From Cyclobacteriaceae bacterium YHN15 (lineage in GTDB: Bacteria; Bacteroidota; Bacteroidia; Cytophagales; Cyclobacteriaceae), in the NCBI GenBank assembly GCA_003797895.1, contig RKQB01000011.1:1-64000 (forward strand): a DNA stretch of 64,000 nucleotides, read 5' to 3'. Of the stretch, positions 54,101 to 63,228 are shown piece after piece (positions within the stretch are counted from its first letter, which is position 1; every line of letters starts with the position of its first letter). Made by a program: the position numbers and the translations under genes. The notes beneath the pieces are model-generated. The model was not told the DNA's origin, made no database searches, and saw only the letters and a list, made by a program, of their open reading frames with translations.

Positions 54101-55483
54101 ATGGATAACCAACAACTTGGAAAAATACTCATCATAGATGACAATGAGGATTTACTATTTGCCGCCAAGATGCTGCTGAAAAAGCATGCCAAGGAGGTGA
54201 CAATTGAAAAAGACCCAAGAAGAATCCCTTTTTTGATCAATAATAACAGCTATGATGTTATTTTATTGGATATGAATTTTACTGAGGATACAACTTCAGG
54301 CAAAGAAGGTTTTCATTGGCTTAAGCAAATAAAAGAGATAGACCCCAAAGCAGTGGTTATTCTGATTACTGCATTTGGAGATGTGGAAATGGCTGTTCAG
54401 GCACTAAAAGAAGGTGCAACTGATTTTATTCTTAAGCCTTGGCAAAATGAGAAATTATTGGCCACCTTGACTTCGGCCAGCAGACTTAAGGAAAGCTATG
54501 ACGAAGTAGAAAAGTTATCCAAAAAACAAAAGCAACTTCAATCAGACGCCAATAAATCCTATTCAGATATTATAGGCACCAGTGCCTCAATGAAAAATAT
54601 TTTTTCAATCATTGACAAAGTAGCCAAAACCGATGCAAATATCCTGATTTTAGGAGAAAATGGGACAGGGAAAGAGTTAATTGCCCGGGCCATTCATGAC
54701 CGTTCTCTTAGGAAGGACGAAATATTTGTCGGCGTAGATATGGGTGCTATTACTGAAACATTGTTTGAAAGTGAGCTTTTTGGGCATAAAAGGGGCGCCT
54801 TTACAGATGCCAAAGATGACCGTGCAGGAAGATTCGAGATAGCCGATAAGGGCTCTTTGTTTTTGGATGAAATCGGTAATCTTAGCATGCCGCTTCAATC
54901 CAAGCTTTTGACGGTTTTGCAAAAGAGGGAAGTGACCAGAATAGGTACTAATAAAGCCATTCCTGTAGATATACGACTTATTTGCGCCACCAATATGAAT
55001 ATCCATGAAATGGTCATGGAAAACACATTCCGTCAGGACTTACTCTATAGAATCAATACAGTAGAAATCTTCCTTCCTCCCTTGAGGGAAAGGCAGGACG
55101 ATATTCCTTTATTGGCTGATCATTTCCTGAATACTTACAGTAAAAAATACCGGAAGAACTTTAAAGGATTTACTCACACTGCGATGCAATTATTACAACG
55201 TTATAATTGGCCTGGTAATATCAGGGAATTGCAACATGCCATAGAAAGGGCCATCATCATGGCAGATGGGGATGAACTGGATAGCAGGGATTTCTTCTTC
55301 CTTTCAGCTAAACCCATGAATGAGAAAATTGCCACACCCACCACTTTCAATTTGGATGAGGTTGAAAAAACCACCATTCAAAGGGTAATTGATAAAAATG
55401 GGGGAAACATATCAAAAGCAGCCAAAGAACTTGGTTTGACCAGAGCTTCTTTGTACAGAAGATTAGAAAAATATGGATTATAA
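54101..55483 (+). CDS. NtrC-family sigma-54-dependent response regulator
   Basis: 460 residues. Receiver domain 8-125 with phospho-acceptor Asp57 (VILLDMNF) and acidic pocket DDNED; AAA+ domain 155-395 with Walker A GENGTGKE (185-192), the sigma-54 contact loop as GAFTDA (232-237; GAFTGA in many), Walker B SLFLDEIGNLS, and Arg fingers in NIRELQHAIERAI; Fis-type helix-turn-helix at the end (GGNISKAAKELGLTRASLYRRL). It should activate sigma-54 promoters when phosphorylated by the kinase encoded next, whose ATG overlaps its end by 11 bases. No -24/-12 promoter is evident at the genes nearby. Confidence 0.95.
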   Translation: MDNQQLGKILIIDDNEDLLFAAKMLLKKHAKEVTIEKDPRRIPFLINNNSYDVILLDMNFTEDTTSGKEGFHWLKQIKEIDPKAVVILITAFGDVEMAVQALKEGATDFILKPWQNEKLLATLTSASRLKESYDEVEKLSKKQKQLQSDANKSYSDIIGTSASMKNIFSIIDKVAKTDANILILGENGTGKELIARAIHDRSLRKDEIFVGVDMGAITETLFESELFGHKRGAFTDAKDDRAGRFEIADKGSLFLDEIGNLSMPLQSKLLTVLQKREVTRIGTNKAIPVDIRLICATNMNIHEMVMENTFRQDLLYRINTVEIFLPPLRERQDDIPLLADHFLNTYSKKYRKNFKGFTHTAMQLLQRYNWPGNIRELQHAIERAIIMADGDELDSRDFFFLSAKPMNEKIATPTTFNLDEVEKTTIQRVIDKNGGNISKAAKELGLTRASLYRRLEKYGL

Positions 55484-56816
55484 AATCGGCCTCCTGGGAA
55501 GGATAATTCTTCTTGCAGTTTCCCTTTTTCTATTGTCCTATTTCATTTTGAACGGATCGGGTGTATTTGCTATATCCCTGATCATCATTTTGGTTATGGC
55601 ACAAATTATTTTTCTACTTGGTTATGCTGAAAGTTCTTTCAAAAAAGTACGCCAGTTTTTGGATAATATCAAGCAAGACAACTATACCAATGTTTATCCT
55701 GTAAAATTTGATGGAACCGAAACAGATGATCTGCATATAGAATTCAATGCCATCCTTGCAAAACTTCAGGAAGACCAAGCTGAAAAGGAAGCCAATTACC
55801 AATATTTCCGTTCTGTATTTCAACATTTGAGCATCGGACTAATCACCTTTGATGAGGTAGGAAAAGTTCAAATTGTCAATACTGCAGCCAAGCGAATGAT
55901 GAGTATTCAACAATTAAACAATATAGATGAGGTTGAAAAAATCAATAAGGAACTTCACCACGCCATTAATCATTTAAGAACCGGAGGAAGCGAGTTGATA
56001 AAAATTGCACATCCTGATGGTATTATGCAGCTTTCTGTATATGTCATTGAATTGGTTTTGAGAGATACAAAATTCAAATTGGTTTCCCTACAAAACATTC
56101 AAAGTGAACTTGAAGAAAAAGAAATGGAGGCCTGGCAAAATCTTGTCAGGGTACTTACCCATGAAATCATGAACAGTATAGCTCCTATTTCTTCATTGGC
56201 CTCAACGGTTAAAGGCGACATTGAACATAAATTGGATGAAAACAACGTGGTCTATGCACAGGATTTGGAGGATTATTTAATGGCTATCACCACCATAGAA
56301 AAACGCAGTCAGGGGCTAATCAATTTCGTGAGTGATTTCAGGAGTTTGGCCCATGTCCCTACCCCTAAATTCCAAACCATCCAGCTTAAAACCTTATTTG
56401 CTCAATTGGAAACCTTATTGCAAAATCAATTTGAAAACAACCAGATTCAATTTAGAACCCAAGTTGAACCCGAGGAACTGATATTATTTGGAGACCAACA
56501 TCTGATTGAACAGGTTTTGATCAATTTGATTCAAAATGCCATCCATGCCGTTGAAGATGCCATTCTTAAAACCATTTTTTTGGAAGCATTCATTGATGAG
56601 GCAGGTAAAATCATTATTGAAGTTTCAGATAGTGGTAAGGGAATTGAGGAAGAAGCACTTTCAAAAATTTTCATTCCGTTTTTTACAACCAAAAAGAAAG
56701 GTTCAGGGATTGGTTTAAGCCTTTCCAAACAGATTATGAGAAGGCATAAGGGAAATATTCAAGTCCGTTCAAAACTTGGAAAAGGAACAGTTTTCAAACT
56801 GATTTTTAATGCCTGA
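55473..56816 (+). CDS. Membrane sensor histidine kinase, partner of the NtrC-type regulator
   Basis: 447 residues. Two membrane helices near 8-27 and 31-51 with almost no external loop, so the sensed signal is probably within the membrane or cytoplasm. A coiled linker and PAS domain (about 105-205: YFRSVFQHLSIGLITFDEVGKVQIVN) precede the H-box RVLTHEIMNSIAP (His230) and the ATPase domain with QVLINLIQNAIHA, DSGKGI, FIPFFTTKKKGSGIGLSLSKQIM. It is NtrB/AtoS-like and overlaps the regulator gene, as expected for a cognate pair. Nothing downstream is clearly coupled. Confidence 0.95.
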   Translation: MDYKIGLLGRIILLAVSLFLLSYFILNGSGVFAISLIIILVMAQIIFLLGYAESSFKKVRQFLDNIKQDNYTNVYPVKFDGTETDDLHIEFNAILAKLQEDQAEKEANYQYFRSVFQHLSIGLITFDEVGKVQIVNTAAKRMMSIQQLNNIDEVEKINKELHHAINHLRTGGSELIKIAHPDGIMQLSVYVIELVLRDTKFKLVSLQNIQSELEEKEMEAWQNLVRVLTHEIMNSIAPISSLASTVKGDIEHKLDENNVVYAQDLEDYLMAITTIEKRSQGLINFVSDFRSLAHVPTPKFQTIQLKTLFAQLETLLQNQFENNQIQFRTQVEPEELILFGDQHLIEQVLINLIQNAIHAVEDAILKTIFLEAFIDEAGKIIIEVSDSGKGIEEEALSKIFIPFFTTKKKGSGIGLSLSKQIMRRHKGNIQVRSKLGKGTVFKLIFNA

Positions 56817-56906
56817 CCATTTTGTGAAACAAAACCTTTTGGCAATACTTCATATCAATAAAATACAAAGCTTACCAAATCCTAAAAGATTAGTATAGCT
56901 ACGCAA

Positions 56907-56934
56907 CTAAAAGAAAAGCGAAAAATTCTTTTAG
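56907..56934. repeat. Perfect 9-base inverted repeat after the kinase gene
   Basis: CTAAAAGAA (56907-56915) pairs with TTCTTTTAG (56926-56934), loop of 10. It lacks a T run, so termination is uncertain. Confidence 0.4.
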
Positions 56935-57063
56935 AATAAGGATTTTAACAATGAATTAACCATTTCTTCATAATTGACATCATTTTTTAAAAAATATTAT
57001 TATTTCAATAATACCATTTTCATCATCAGTTCAAATGCCTCTACTAACTTGCAAGCAAAACTA

Positions 57064-57921
57064 ATGAACTTGACAAGCGATTTTAAAACCATTGTGATCT
57101 CAGATGTCCACTTAGGAACAAGGGGATCAAAAGCTAAAGAAGTATCAAGATTTTTAAAACAGTATAGTTGTGAAAATTTGATCCTGAACGGAGATATTAT
57201 TGATGGATGGCAACTCAAAAAATCAGGGAGCTGGAAGAGAAAACACACAAGATTTTTTAACAGGGTTCTCAAAATGATCGAAAACAACAATACCAAGGTT
57301 TTCTATCTTAGGGGAAATCATGATGACTTTTTAGATCAAATTCTTCCTCTTCAAATCGGGAACCTTGTTATCCAAAATGATATGATTTATGAAAGTAACG
57401 GCAAGAGGTTCTTTATCACTCATGGAGATGTTTTTGATAGCGTGACATCAAGTTTCAGATGGATTGCCTATTTAGGCGATATTGGTTATACTTTTCTTCT
57501 TTGGTTAAACAGACAGGTCAATTACCATAGAAGAAGAAAAGGCCTTTCCTATTTTTCTCTCTCCCAATATATTAAGGGAAAGGTAAAATCAGCCATTTCC
57601 TATATTGACGAATATGAGACAGAACTTGCCAAAATGGCAAGGTCACGGGGTTGTGATGGAATCATATGTGGCCATATACATAAGGCAGAAAACAGAACAA
57701 TTGAAGGAATAACTTATCTCAATTCCGGAGATTGGGTGGAAACCATGAGTGCATTGGCTGAAGATCACAAAGGAAACTGGCAACTGATCTACTACAACGA
57801 AATTGATTTCAAAAAAGAATCAAAAGATAAAATCATACCAATTGAACCCAAGCTTGACTTGAAAACTGTTGCATTTAACAGGCTATCAGATGAATTAGAT
57901 CTTCCCAATTTCAAAATTTAA
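57064..57921 (+). CDS. Second LpxH-like metallophosphoesterase
   Basis: 285 residues from ATG 57064; the TTG at 56974 would add an unlikely extension. Calcineurin-type motifs in order: ISDVHLGTRGSKA, NGDIIDGW, LRGNHDDFLD, FITHGDVFD and CGHIHKAEN. Membership in the UDP-2,3-diacylglucosamine diphosphatase superfamily is clear, but DVHLGTRGSKAKEVSRFL is the mark of a paralogous group, distinct from the LpxH-type gene at 51.8 kb. The substrate is probably a pyrophosphate or sugar-nucleotide lipid; unproven. The glycosyltransferase start is one base after its stop. Confidence 0.88.
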   Translation: MNLTSDFKTIVISDVHLGTRGSKAKEVSRFLKQYSCENLILNGDIIDGWQLKKSGSWKRKHTRFFNRVLKMIENNNTKVFYLRGNHDDFLDQILPLQIGNLVIQNDMIYESNGKRFFITHGDVFDSVTSSFRWIAYLGDIGYTFLLWLNRQVNYHRRRKGLSYFSLSQYIKGKVKSAISYIDEYETELAKMARSRGCDGIICGHIHKAENRTIEGITYLNSGDWVETMSALAEDHKGNWQLIYYNEIDFKKESKDKIIPIEPKLDLKTVAFNRLSDELDLPNFKI

Positions 57922-57922
57922 A

Positions 57923-59062
57923 ATGAAATTTATATTCATTGTACAAGGGGAAGGACGGGGCCACATGACTCAGGCCATATCTCTGTTCGAGTTGATTGAA
58001 AGTTTGGGACATGAAGTTTCAGCTGTTTGTATTGGAAAAAGTGAACGAAGGGAAATCCCTGAATTTGTAAAGAAATCCATCCCGACAAATATCCATCTTT
58101 TTGAGAGCCCTAATTTTATCACAGATAAAGACAATAAGGGCATTAAAATAGGTAAAACCATAATTCATAATTTCTCCAACTTTTTGAGATTTTCAAAAAG
58201 TCTTCAAAAAATTCATCAATTAGTAGAGGAACATAAGCCAGACGTCATCATCAATTTTTATGACATTCTAGGAGGATTATATAACGCCTTTTACCGGCCC
58301 CAAGCTCAATTTTGGGTAATTGGGCACCAATACCTTATAGAGCATCCTGAATTCAAATTTGCAGACGGCCAAAAAGTCGAAAAATTCTTATTTTTTATCA
58401 ATACAAAAATAACATCCTTTGGTGCAAGGAAAAAGCTAGCCCTTTCGTCGATGCCCTTGAAGGATTATAAAGAAAAAAATCTTCATGTTTTACCACCTTT
58501 ACTCAGAAAAAAAGTAAAACAACTTCAGCCAGAAGCAGGGGATTTTTATTTAACTTATATGGTCAACCCGGGTTATGGGGATGAGGTGCTGGATTTTGCC
58601 AATAAAAACCAACATATAAAAATAGAAGCATTTTGGGATAAAAAAGGAATACCAAAAGCATATGCTCCCCTGCCCAATCTCATCTTTCATCAAGTGGATG
58701 ACGAACTTTTTCTTCAAAAAATGGCCACTTGCAAAGGGCTTCTCAGTACTGCGGGCTTTGAATCTATTTGCGAGGCCATGTATCTGAATAAGCCGGTCAT
58801 GGTAATCCCTGTAATTGGTCAATATGAACAAGCATGCAATGCAATTGAAACAGAGGCTTCTGGAGCCGGTATAAAAGGGCTTAATTTTGATTTTAAACTT
58901 TTTGATGAAATTCTTAAAACAAGGAATTTTGACACCTCTTTTTCCAAGCCTTGGACAGATGAATTTCCGCTTCTTTTTGAAAAATTAATTAACCAAAAAT
59001 TGATGGTCAATCAACACTTTGAGAGCCTCTGCCCGGTTGATTATTCCCCTGTCACACAATAA
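57923..59062 (+). CDS. Glycosyltransferase of the MJ1255-like (GT-B, MurG-related) family
   Basis: 379 residues, GT-B fold. The N-terminal FIVQGEGRGHMTQAISLFELIESLGHEV is the loop shared by this family and MurG; the C-terminal nucleotide-sugar region is LLSTAGFESICEAMYLNKPVMVIPVIGQYEQACNAIE. No signal peptide or membrane helix; it probably works at the inner face of the membrane. Donor and acceptor are not readable. It is coupled to the LpxH-like phosphoesterase one base upstream and likely acts on the same lipid or glycan pathway. A large glucosidase gene follows after about 210 bases. Confidence 0.85.
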   Translation: MKFIFIVQGEGRGHMTQAISLFELIESLGHEVSAVCIGKSERREIPEFVKKSIPTNIHLFESPNFITDKDNKGIKIGKTIIHNFSNFLRFSKSLQKIHQLVEEHKPDVIINFYDILGGLYNAFYRPQAQFWVIGHQYLIEHPEFKFADGQKVEKFLFFINTKITSFGARKKLALSSMPLKDYKEKNLHVLPPLLRKKVKQLQPEAGDFYLTYMVNPGYGDEVLDFANKNQHIKIEAFWDKKGIPKAYAPLPNLIFHQVDDELFLQKMATCKGLLSTAGFESICEAMYLNKPVMVIPVIGQYEQACNAIETEASGAGIKGLNFDFKLFDEILKTRNFDTSFSKPWTDEFPLLFEKLINQKLMVNQHFESLCPVDYSPVTQ

Positions 59063-59272
59063 AAATCATATTCTTTATAAACCAATTTTCAATTAGTCGG
59101 TTATTATTACTCATTTTAATTGAAAAATGGATTTTTTTTAATCTTCCATTTTGGATGGTTAAATCGATTGCGGAAAAATTTTCGGGGAATTTTTCTGTCA
59201 TAAATCCAAAACGGATTTTTGACTAAATGAAAAAATAGTAAATTCAAGACTGCTTATTTGGATATACGATTC
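59063..59272. other. Leader/intergenic region with three successive hairpins
   Basis: Stem-loops at 59124-59152 (AAAATGGA/TCCATTTT), 59173-59195 (GAAAAATT/AATTTTTC) and 59202-59218 (AAATCC/GGATTT followed by T). Between the glycosyltransferase stop and the glucosidase start; may be terminators or a leader structure. Confidence 0.5.
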
Positions 59273-61948
59273 ATGAATATAGAAAAACAAAGGCTTCAAG
59301 AAGACCGGGAGTGGAAGAAACATTGGAAGAAGTGGGGCCCTTACCTCACCGATCGTCAATGGGGTACGGTAAGAGAGGATTATAGTCCCAATGGAGCCGC
59401 TTGGGACAGTGTCACTCATGATGAAGCCAGAAGCAAGGCCTATCGCTGGGGAGAAGAGGGAATTGGAGGAATATCGGATTATAAACAAAAACTTTGTGTG
59501 GCCTGGGCTTTTTGGAATGGGAAAGACCCCATGATCAAAGAAAGACTTTTTGGGCTGACCGGCCATCAGGGCAACCATGGTGAGGATGTAAAAGAACTTT
59601 ACTATTACCTTGACTCTACCCCTACGCACAGCTATATGAAAATGCTGTACAAGTATCCTCAAAATGAATTCCCTTACAAACAATTGATTGAGGAAAATAG
59701 GATCAGAACAAAAAACGACCCTGAATTTGAAATTATGGATACAGGTGTTTTTGATGAAGATGCCTATTTTGACATTTTCATTGAATATGCCAAAAACGAC
59801 ATTGAGGACATTGCTGCTTTTGCCACAATCCACAACAGAGGAAAAAAAGATGCTGAAATATGGGTCATGCCCACCATTTGGTTTAGGAAAAATTGGTTTA
59901 CTGGTCATGAGCCCTTTATGCCAAAACTTTCAAAAATAGATTCCAATAAAATCAAAGCCTATAGTCCAAAGAGCGGAAATTACTTTTTTTCCTTCGATGG
60001 AGATCCTGAATTAAAATTCTGTGACAACGAAACCAACAGGGAAAGACTTTACCATATCCCCAATGAAAAAAAATATCTGAAAGATGCCATCAATGATTAT
60101 GTGGTCAACAGGTACATCCAGCATCTCAATCCCTCTGATTATGGCACAAAAGCAGCTGCCATTTACAAACTTAATATACCCGCAGGCGGGAAAAAAGTGG
60201 TCAAATTCCGGATGATGCACCACAAACAAGATGATGCCACATGTTCTTGTGATGATATTTTAAAAGAAAGAATTAAAGATTCGGATGATTTTTATGGAGA
60301 AATCCAATCCAGGGTGAAGGATGAGGATTTAAGAAATATTCAGCGACAGGCTTTTGCCGGAATGATGTGGGGAAAGCAATTCTATTACTACAATGTAGAT
60401 AGATGGCTGGAAGGAGACCCTGGAAGGTATTCCCCTCCTAAAGAAAGAAAAAAGGGAAGAAATAATGATTGGAGACACCTGCATAATTATGATATTATCT
60501 CTATGCCTGACAAATGGGAATACCCATGGTATGCCGCATGGGATTTAGCCTTTCATTGTATTCCGATAGCCCGGATAGATCCAGACTTTGCCAAAGATCA
60601 ATTGGTATTACTTCTTAATGACTGGTATATGCATCCTAATGGCCAGATTCCGGCCTATGAATGGAATTTCAGTGACGTCAACCCTCCAGTCCATGCCTAT
60701 GCGGTACAAAGGGTTTACCAAATAGATAAGAAAAACAATAATGGAAAAGGAGACCAGGAATTTTTGGAAAGATGCTTCCATAAACTTATGATCAACTTTA
60801 CTTGGTGGGTCAATCAAAAAGACAGTGATGGCAAAAATATCTTTGAAGGTGGATTTCTTGGATTGGACAATATTTCCTTAATTGATCGGAGTCATGCCCA
60901 TCATTACAGTGGCAAACTTGAACAGGCTGACGCAACCTCATGGATGGCTATGTTCTCGCTCAATATGCTCAGGATTTCCCTGGATCTTTGTGAATTCAAT
61001 AAATCCTATCAATATACAGCTATCAAATTTCTGGAACACTTCCTCTATATAGCTGGGGCTATGAATAATATTTCCGGAGAAAGCATTAGCCTTTGGAACG
61101 ACGAAGAAAATTTTTTCTTCGATGTTTTTCATTTGCCGGGAAAAGATCCCAAAGTAATGAAAGTGAAGTCTATCGTTGGCATAATACCCTTGTTTGCTGT
61201 AGAATCCATCCGTCTGGATATGTTCGATAGTCTGCCGGATTTTAAAAAAAGAATGGAATTTTTTCTCAAGGAAAAACCCAAACTTGCTTCACTAGTTTCT
61301 AGCTGGATCAAACCAGGATTTGAGAAGAGAAGGCTGTTTTCACTTCTGAGGGGACATAGAATGAAAAGCATCCTGCATAAAATGTTAGACCCAAATGAAT
61401 TTCTGAGTGATTATGGGATCAGATCTTTATCCAAATATCATGATAAAAAACCTTATAGTCTTAAAATTAACGGGGATAACTACACCATCAAATATACTCC
61501 GGGTGAATCTGATTCACTGATGTTTGGAGGTAATTCGAACTGGAGAGGTCCTATTTGGTTTCCAATAAACCATTTGATCATAGAATCCCTGAGAAAGTTT
61601 TATTACTATTATGGCAATGATTTTTCCATTGAATATCCAACCGGGTCGGGAAACTTTTTAACTATGGACTTAATTGCGAAAGAACTGTCTTTAAGGTGTA
61701 TCAAGATCTTCATGAAGGATAAAAACGGAAAAAGACCTGTTTTCGGGGAGAATCGAAAAATGCAGGAAGATCCCTACTTCAAAGATCATATTCTTTTCTA
61801 TGAATATTTTCATGCAGATAAAGGAATTGGTTTGGGGGCTTCCCACCAAACAGGATGGACAGGGTTGGTTGCTGAAATGATACATAAGTATTACAAAAAC
61901 ATAGATGAACCAAAAGAAGATGCTGAATCCGTATTTAGAATCTACTAG
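59273..61948 (+). CDS. Large glucosidase of the MGH1/GH63-like family
   Basis: 891 residues from ATG 59273 (TTG 59258 less likely). No signal peptide. The N-terminal part (YLTDRQWGTVREDYSPNGAAWD, then KLCVAWAFWNGKDPMIKERLFGLTG) and the (alpha/alpha)6 barrel (residues about 330-880: WDLAFHCIPIARIDPDFAKDQL, YEWNFSDVNPPVHAYAV, GGFLGLDNISLIDRS, SNWRGPIWFPINHL, TGWTGLVAEMI) are those of mannosyl-oligosaccharide-glucosidase-like hydrolases. Bacterial members act on glucosyl-glycerates, kojibiose-type or unknown alpha-glucosides. As a cytoplasmic enzyme beside a glycosyltransferase it may trim or turn over a glucosylated product; that is inference. Confidence 0.88.
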   Translation: MNIEKQRLQEDREWKKHWKKWGPYLTDRQWGTVREDYSPNGAAWDSVTHDEARSKAYRWGEEGIGGISDYKQKLCVAWAFWNGKDPMIKERLFGLTGHQGNHGEDVKELYYYLDSTPTHSYMKMLYKYPQNEFPYKQLIEENRIRTKNDPEFEIMDTGVFDEDAYFDIFIEYAKNDIEDIAAFATIHNRGKKDAEIWVMPTIWFRKNWFTGHEPFMPKLSKIDSNKIKAYSPKSGNYFFSFDGDPELKFCDNETNRERLYHIPNEKKYLKDAINDYVVNRYIQHLNPSDYGTKAAAIYKLNIPAGGKKVVKFRMMHHKQDDATCSCDDILKERIKDSDDFYGEIQSRVKDEDLRNIQRQAFAGMMWGKQFYYYNVDRWLEGDPGRYSPPKERKKGRNNDWRHLHNYDIISMPDKWEYPWYAAWDLAFHCIPIARIDPDFAKDQLVLLLNDWYMHPNGQIPAYEWNFSDVNPPVHAYAVQRVYQIDKKNNNGKGDQEFLERCFHKLMINFTWWVNQKDSDGKNIFEGGFLGLDNISLIDRSHAHHYSGKLEQADATSWMAMFSLNMLRISLDLCEFNKSYQYTAIKFLEHFLYIAGAMNNISGESISLWNDEENFFFDVFHLPGKDPKVMKVKSIVGIIPLFAVESIRLDMFDSLPDFKKRMEFFLKEKPKLASLVSSWIKPGFEKRRLFSLLRGHRMKSILHKMLDPNEFLSDYGIRSLSKYHDKKPYSLKINGDNYTIKYTPGESDSLMFGGNSNWRGPIWFPINHLIIESLRKFYYYYGNDFSIEYPTGSGNFLTMDLIAKELSLRCIKIFMKDKNGKRPVFGENRKMQEDPYFKDHILFYEYFHADKGIGLGASHQTGWTGLVAEMIHKYYKNIDEPKEDAESVFRIY

Positions 61949-62519
61949 GATTGAAGCGGGGTGTGATGAAGTTGGTAGAGGCTGTCTATGTGGGCCGGTT
62001 GTAGCCGCGGCTGTCATCTTACCTATAGACTATGCCAATGTATTTATCAATGACTCCAAAAAGCTTAGTAAAACCAACCGCATTAAACTTGTCGAAGAAA
62101 TTAAGTCAAGTGCGGTTTCCTGGGCGATAGCTGAAGCAAGTGTGGAGGAGATAGATAAAATCAATATTCTTAATGCCTCTTTTTTAGCGATGAACCGGGC
62201 AATTGAATCTCTTAAAGTTATTCCAGATCATTTATTGATTGATGGTAACCGATTCAAGACCTCCCTTTCCATTCCCTTTAATTGTATAGTCAAAGGAGAT
62301 GGTAAATTTGCCAGCATAGCAGCAGCCTCCATCCTCGCTAAAGTCTACAGGGATGAGCTGATGGAGAGAATGGCTGAAAGGTTTCCTGGGTATGGCTGGG
62401 AAAAAAATGCAGGATATCCTACAAAAGCACACAGGGAAGGAATCCTGAAATTGGGGTTGACTCCAATTCATAGAAAATCCTTCCGACAACTACCAGAGCA
62501 AATGAGATTTGCATTTTAA
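61920..62519 (+). CDS. rnhB: Ribonuclease HII
   Basis: 199 residues from ATG 61920 (ATG 61905 is also possible); both starts lie inside the glucosidase gene, so the two genes overlap by at least 29 bases. The active-site motif is AGCDEVGRGCLCGPVVAAAVIL with Asp16-Glu17; the other acidic residues are in HLLIDGNRF and KVYRDELM. KGDGKFASIAAASILAKV is diagnostic. It removes RNA and single ribonucleotides from DNA. The stop overlaps the stop of the DsrE-like gene on the other strand. Confidence 0.96.
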   Translation: MLNPYLESTRIEAGCDEVGRGCLCGPVVAAAVILPIDYANVFINDSKKLSKTNRIKLVEEIKSSAVSWAIAEASVEEIDKINILNASFLAMNRAIESLKVIPDHLLIDGNRFKTSLSIPFNCIVKGDGKFASIAAASILAKVYRDELMERMAERFPGYGWEKNAGYPTKAHREGILKLGLTPIHRKSFRQLPEQMRFAF

Positions 62520-63061
62520 AACCGCATCAACATATAGCCTTGAGGTACATATTTAGTCAAAGTAGTGAGCATAGATAAGGCGATTTCGGCACCTCCCCAA
62601 ACATCTGCTATTTTCATGTTTCTGGCAATAAGAGATTGCCCACAAATATAAAACTCTACTCCAGCGTCTTTCAAAGCTTCAAAAACAGGCAAATTTGGAT
62701 TCTTTACCCCATAAAGCTTTTCATAATAAGCATCGTTCATTACACTGAAAATGGCCCCTCCATGGATGGCAACCTTCACTTTCAGATTCTCTTTCGCCAC
62801 TCCCCCTACCCCATGTAAATTCATCATGCGGGCGATATTATCTACCATCCTATTGATCTGTTGGGGATCCACTGCTGCTGAAACCAAATCGATGATTATT
62901 TTGTATTCCCCATTCGGATCGGGTCTTTCTGTAGCTTCAGGAATTTCATAAATTCCACCAAAACCTTTTACAATCGGAAATTGTGGAGTTTGGCAATGTG
63001 CTGAAATTGACAAGGCTGAAAGGATTACAGTGGTCAGAAACGTTTTTACAGATCGGAACAT
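62516..63061 (-). CDS. Periplasmic DsrE-like protein
   Basis: 181 residues from ATG 63061 (a start at 63094 adds 11). Signal peptide to about residue 24 (LSISAHCQTP). The core has the DsrE/DsrF pattern: EYKIIIDLVSAAVDPQQINRMVDNIARMMNLHG, VKVAIHGGAIFSVMND and FYICGQSLIARNM. The CxxxxxxR-type segment (ICGQSLIARN) has one Cys that could carry persulfide. Similar exported DsrE proteins are common in Bacteroidetes with no assigned role; sulfur chemistry is inferred from the family only. It is monocistronic. Confidence 0.85.
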   Translation of the reverse strand: MFRSVKTFLTTVILSALSISAHCQTPQFPIVKGFGGIYEIPEATERPDPNGEYKIIIDLVSAAVDPQQINRMVDNIARMMNLHGVGGVAKENLKVKVAIHGGAIFSVMNDAYYEKLYGVKNPNLPVFEALKDAGVEFYICGQSLIARNMKIADVWGGAEIALSMLTTLTKYVPQGYMLMRF

Positions 63062-63094
63062 AATTTTGAAATGGTTGATTCTGAAAAAGTACAT

Positions 63095-63228
63095 AAAAAT
63101 CTTTCCTCCTCAAACTGTTATTATTCGGATTGAACTCATAGACTATTTTGATACCCAACACCATAAATTTCTTGTCTTTCCAATGAAAATGCTTGATCTC
63201 GACCAATTTTTATAATCTCTGCATCGTA
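63095..63228. other. Short gap before the DUF1295 gene
   Basis: 134 bases (63095-63228) with no gene or clear signal. Confidence 0.4.

Noticed and set aside
57000-57296. Minus-strand frame opposite the second phosphoesterase
   Set aside because: Shadow of a gene with all its metal motifs in the plus frame.
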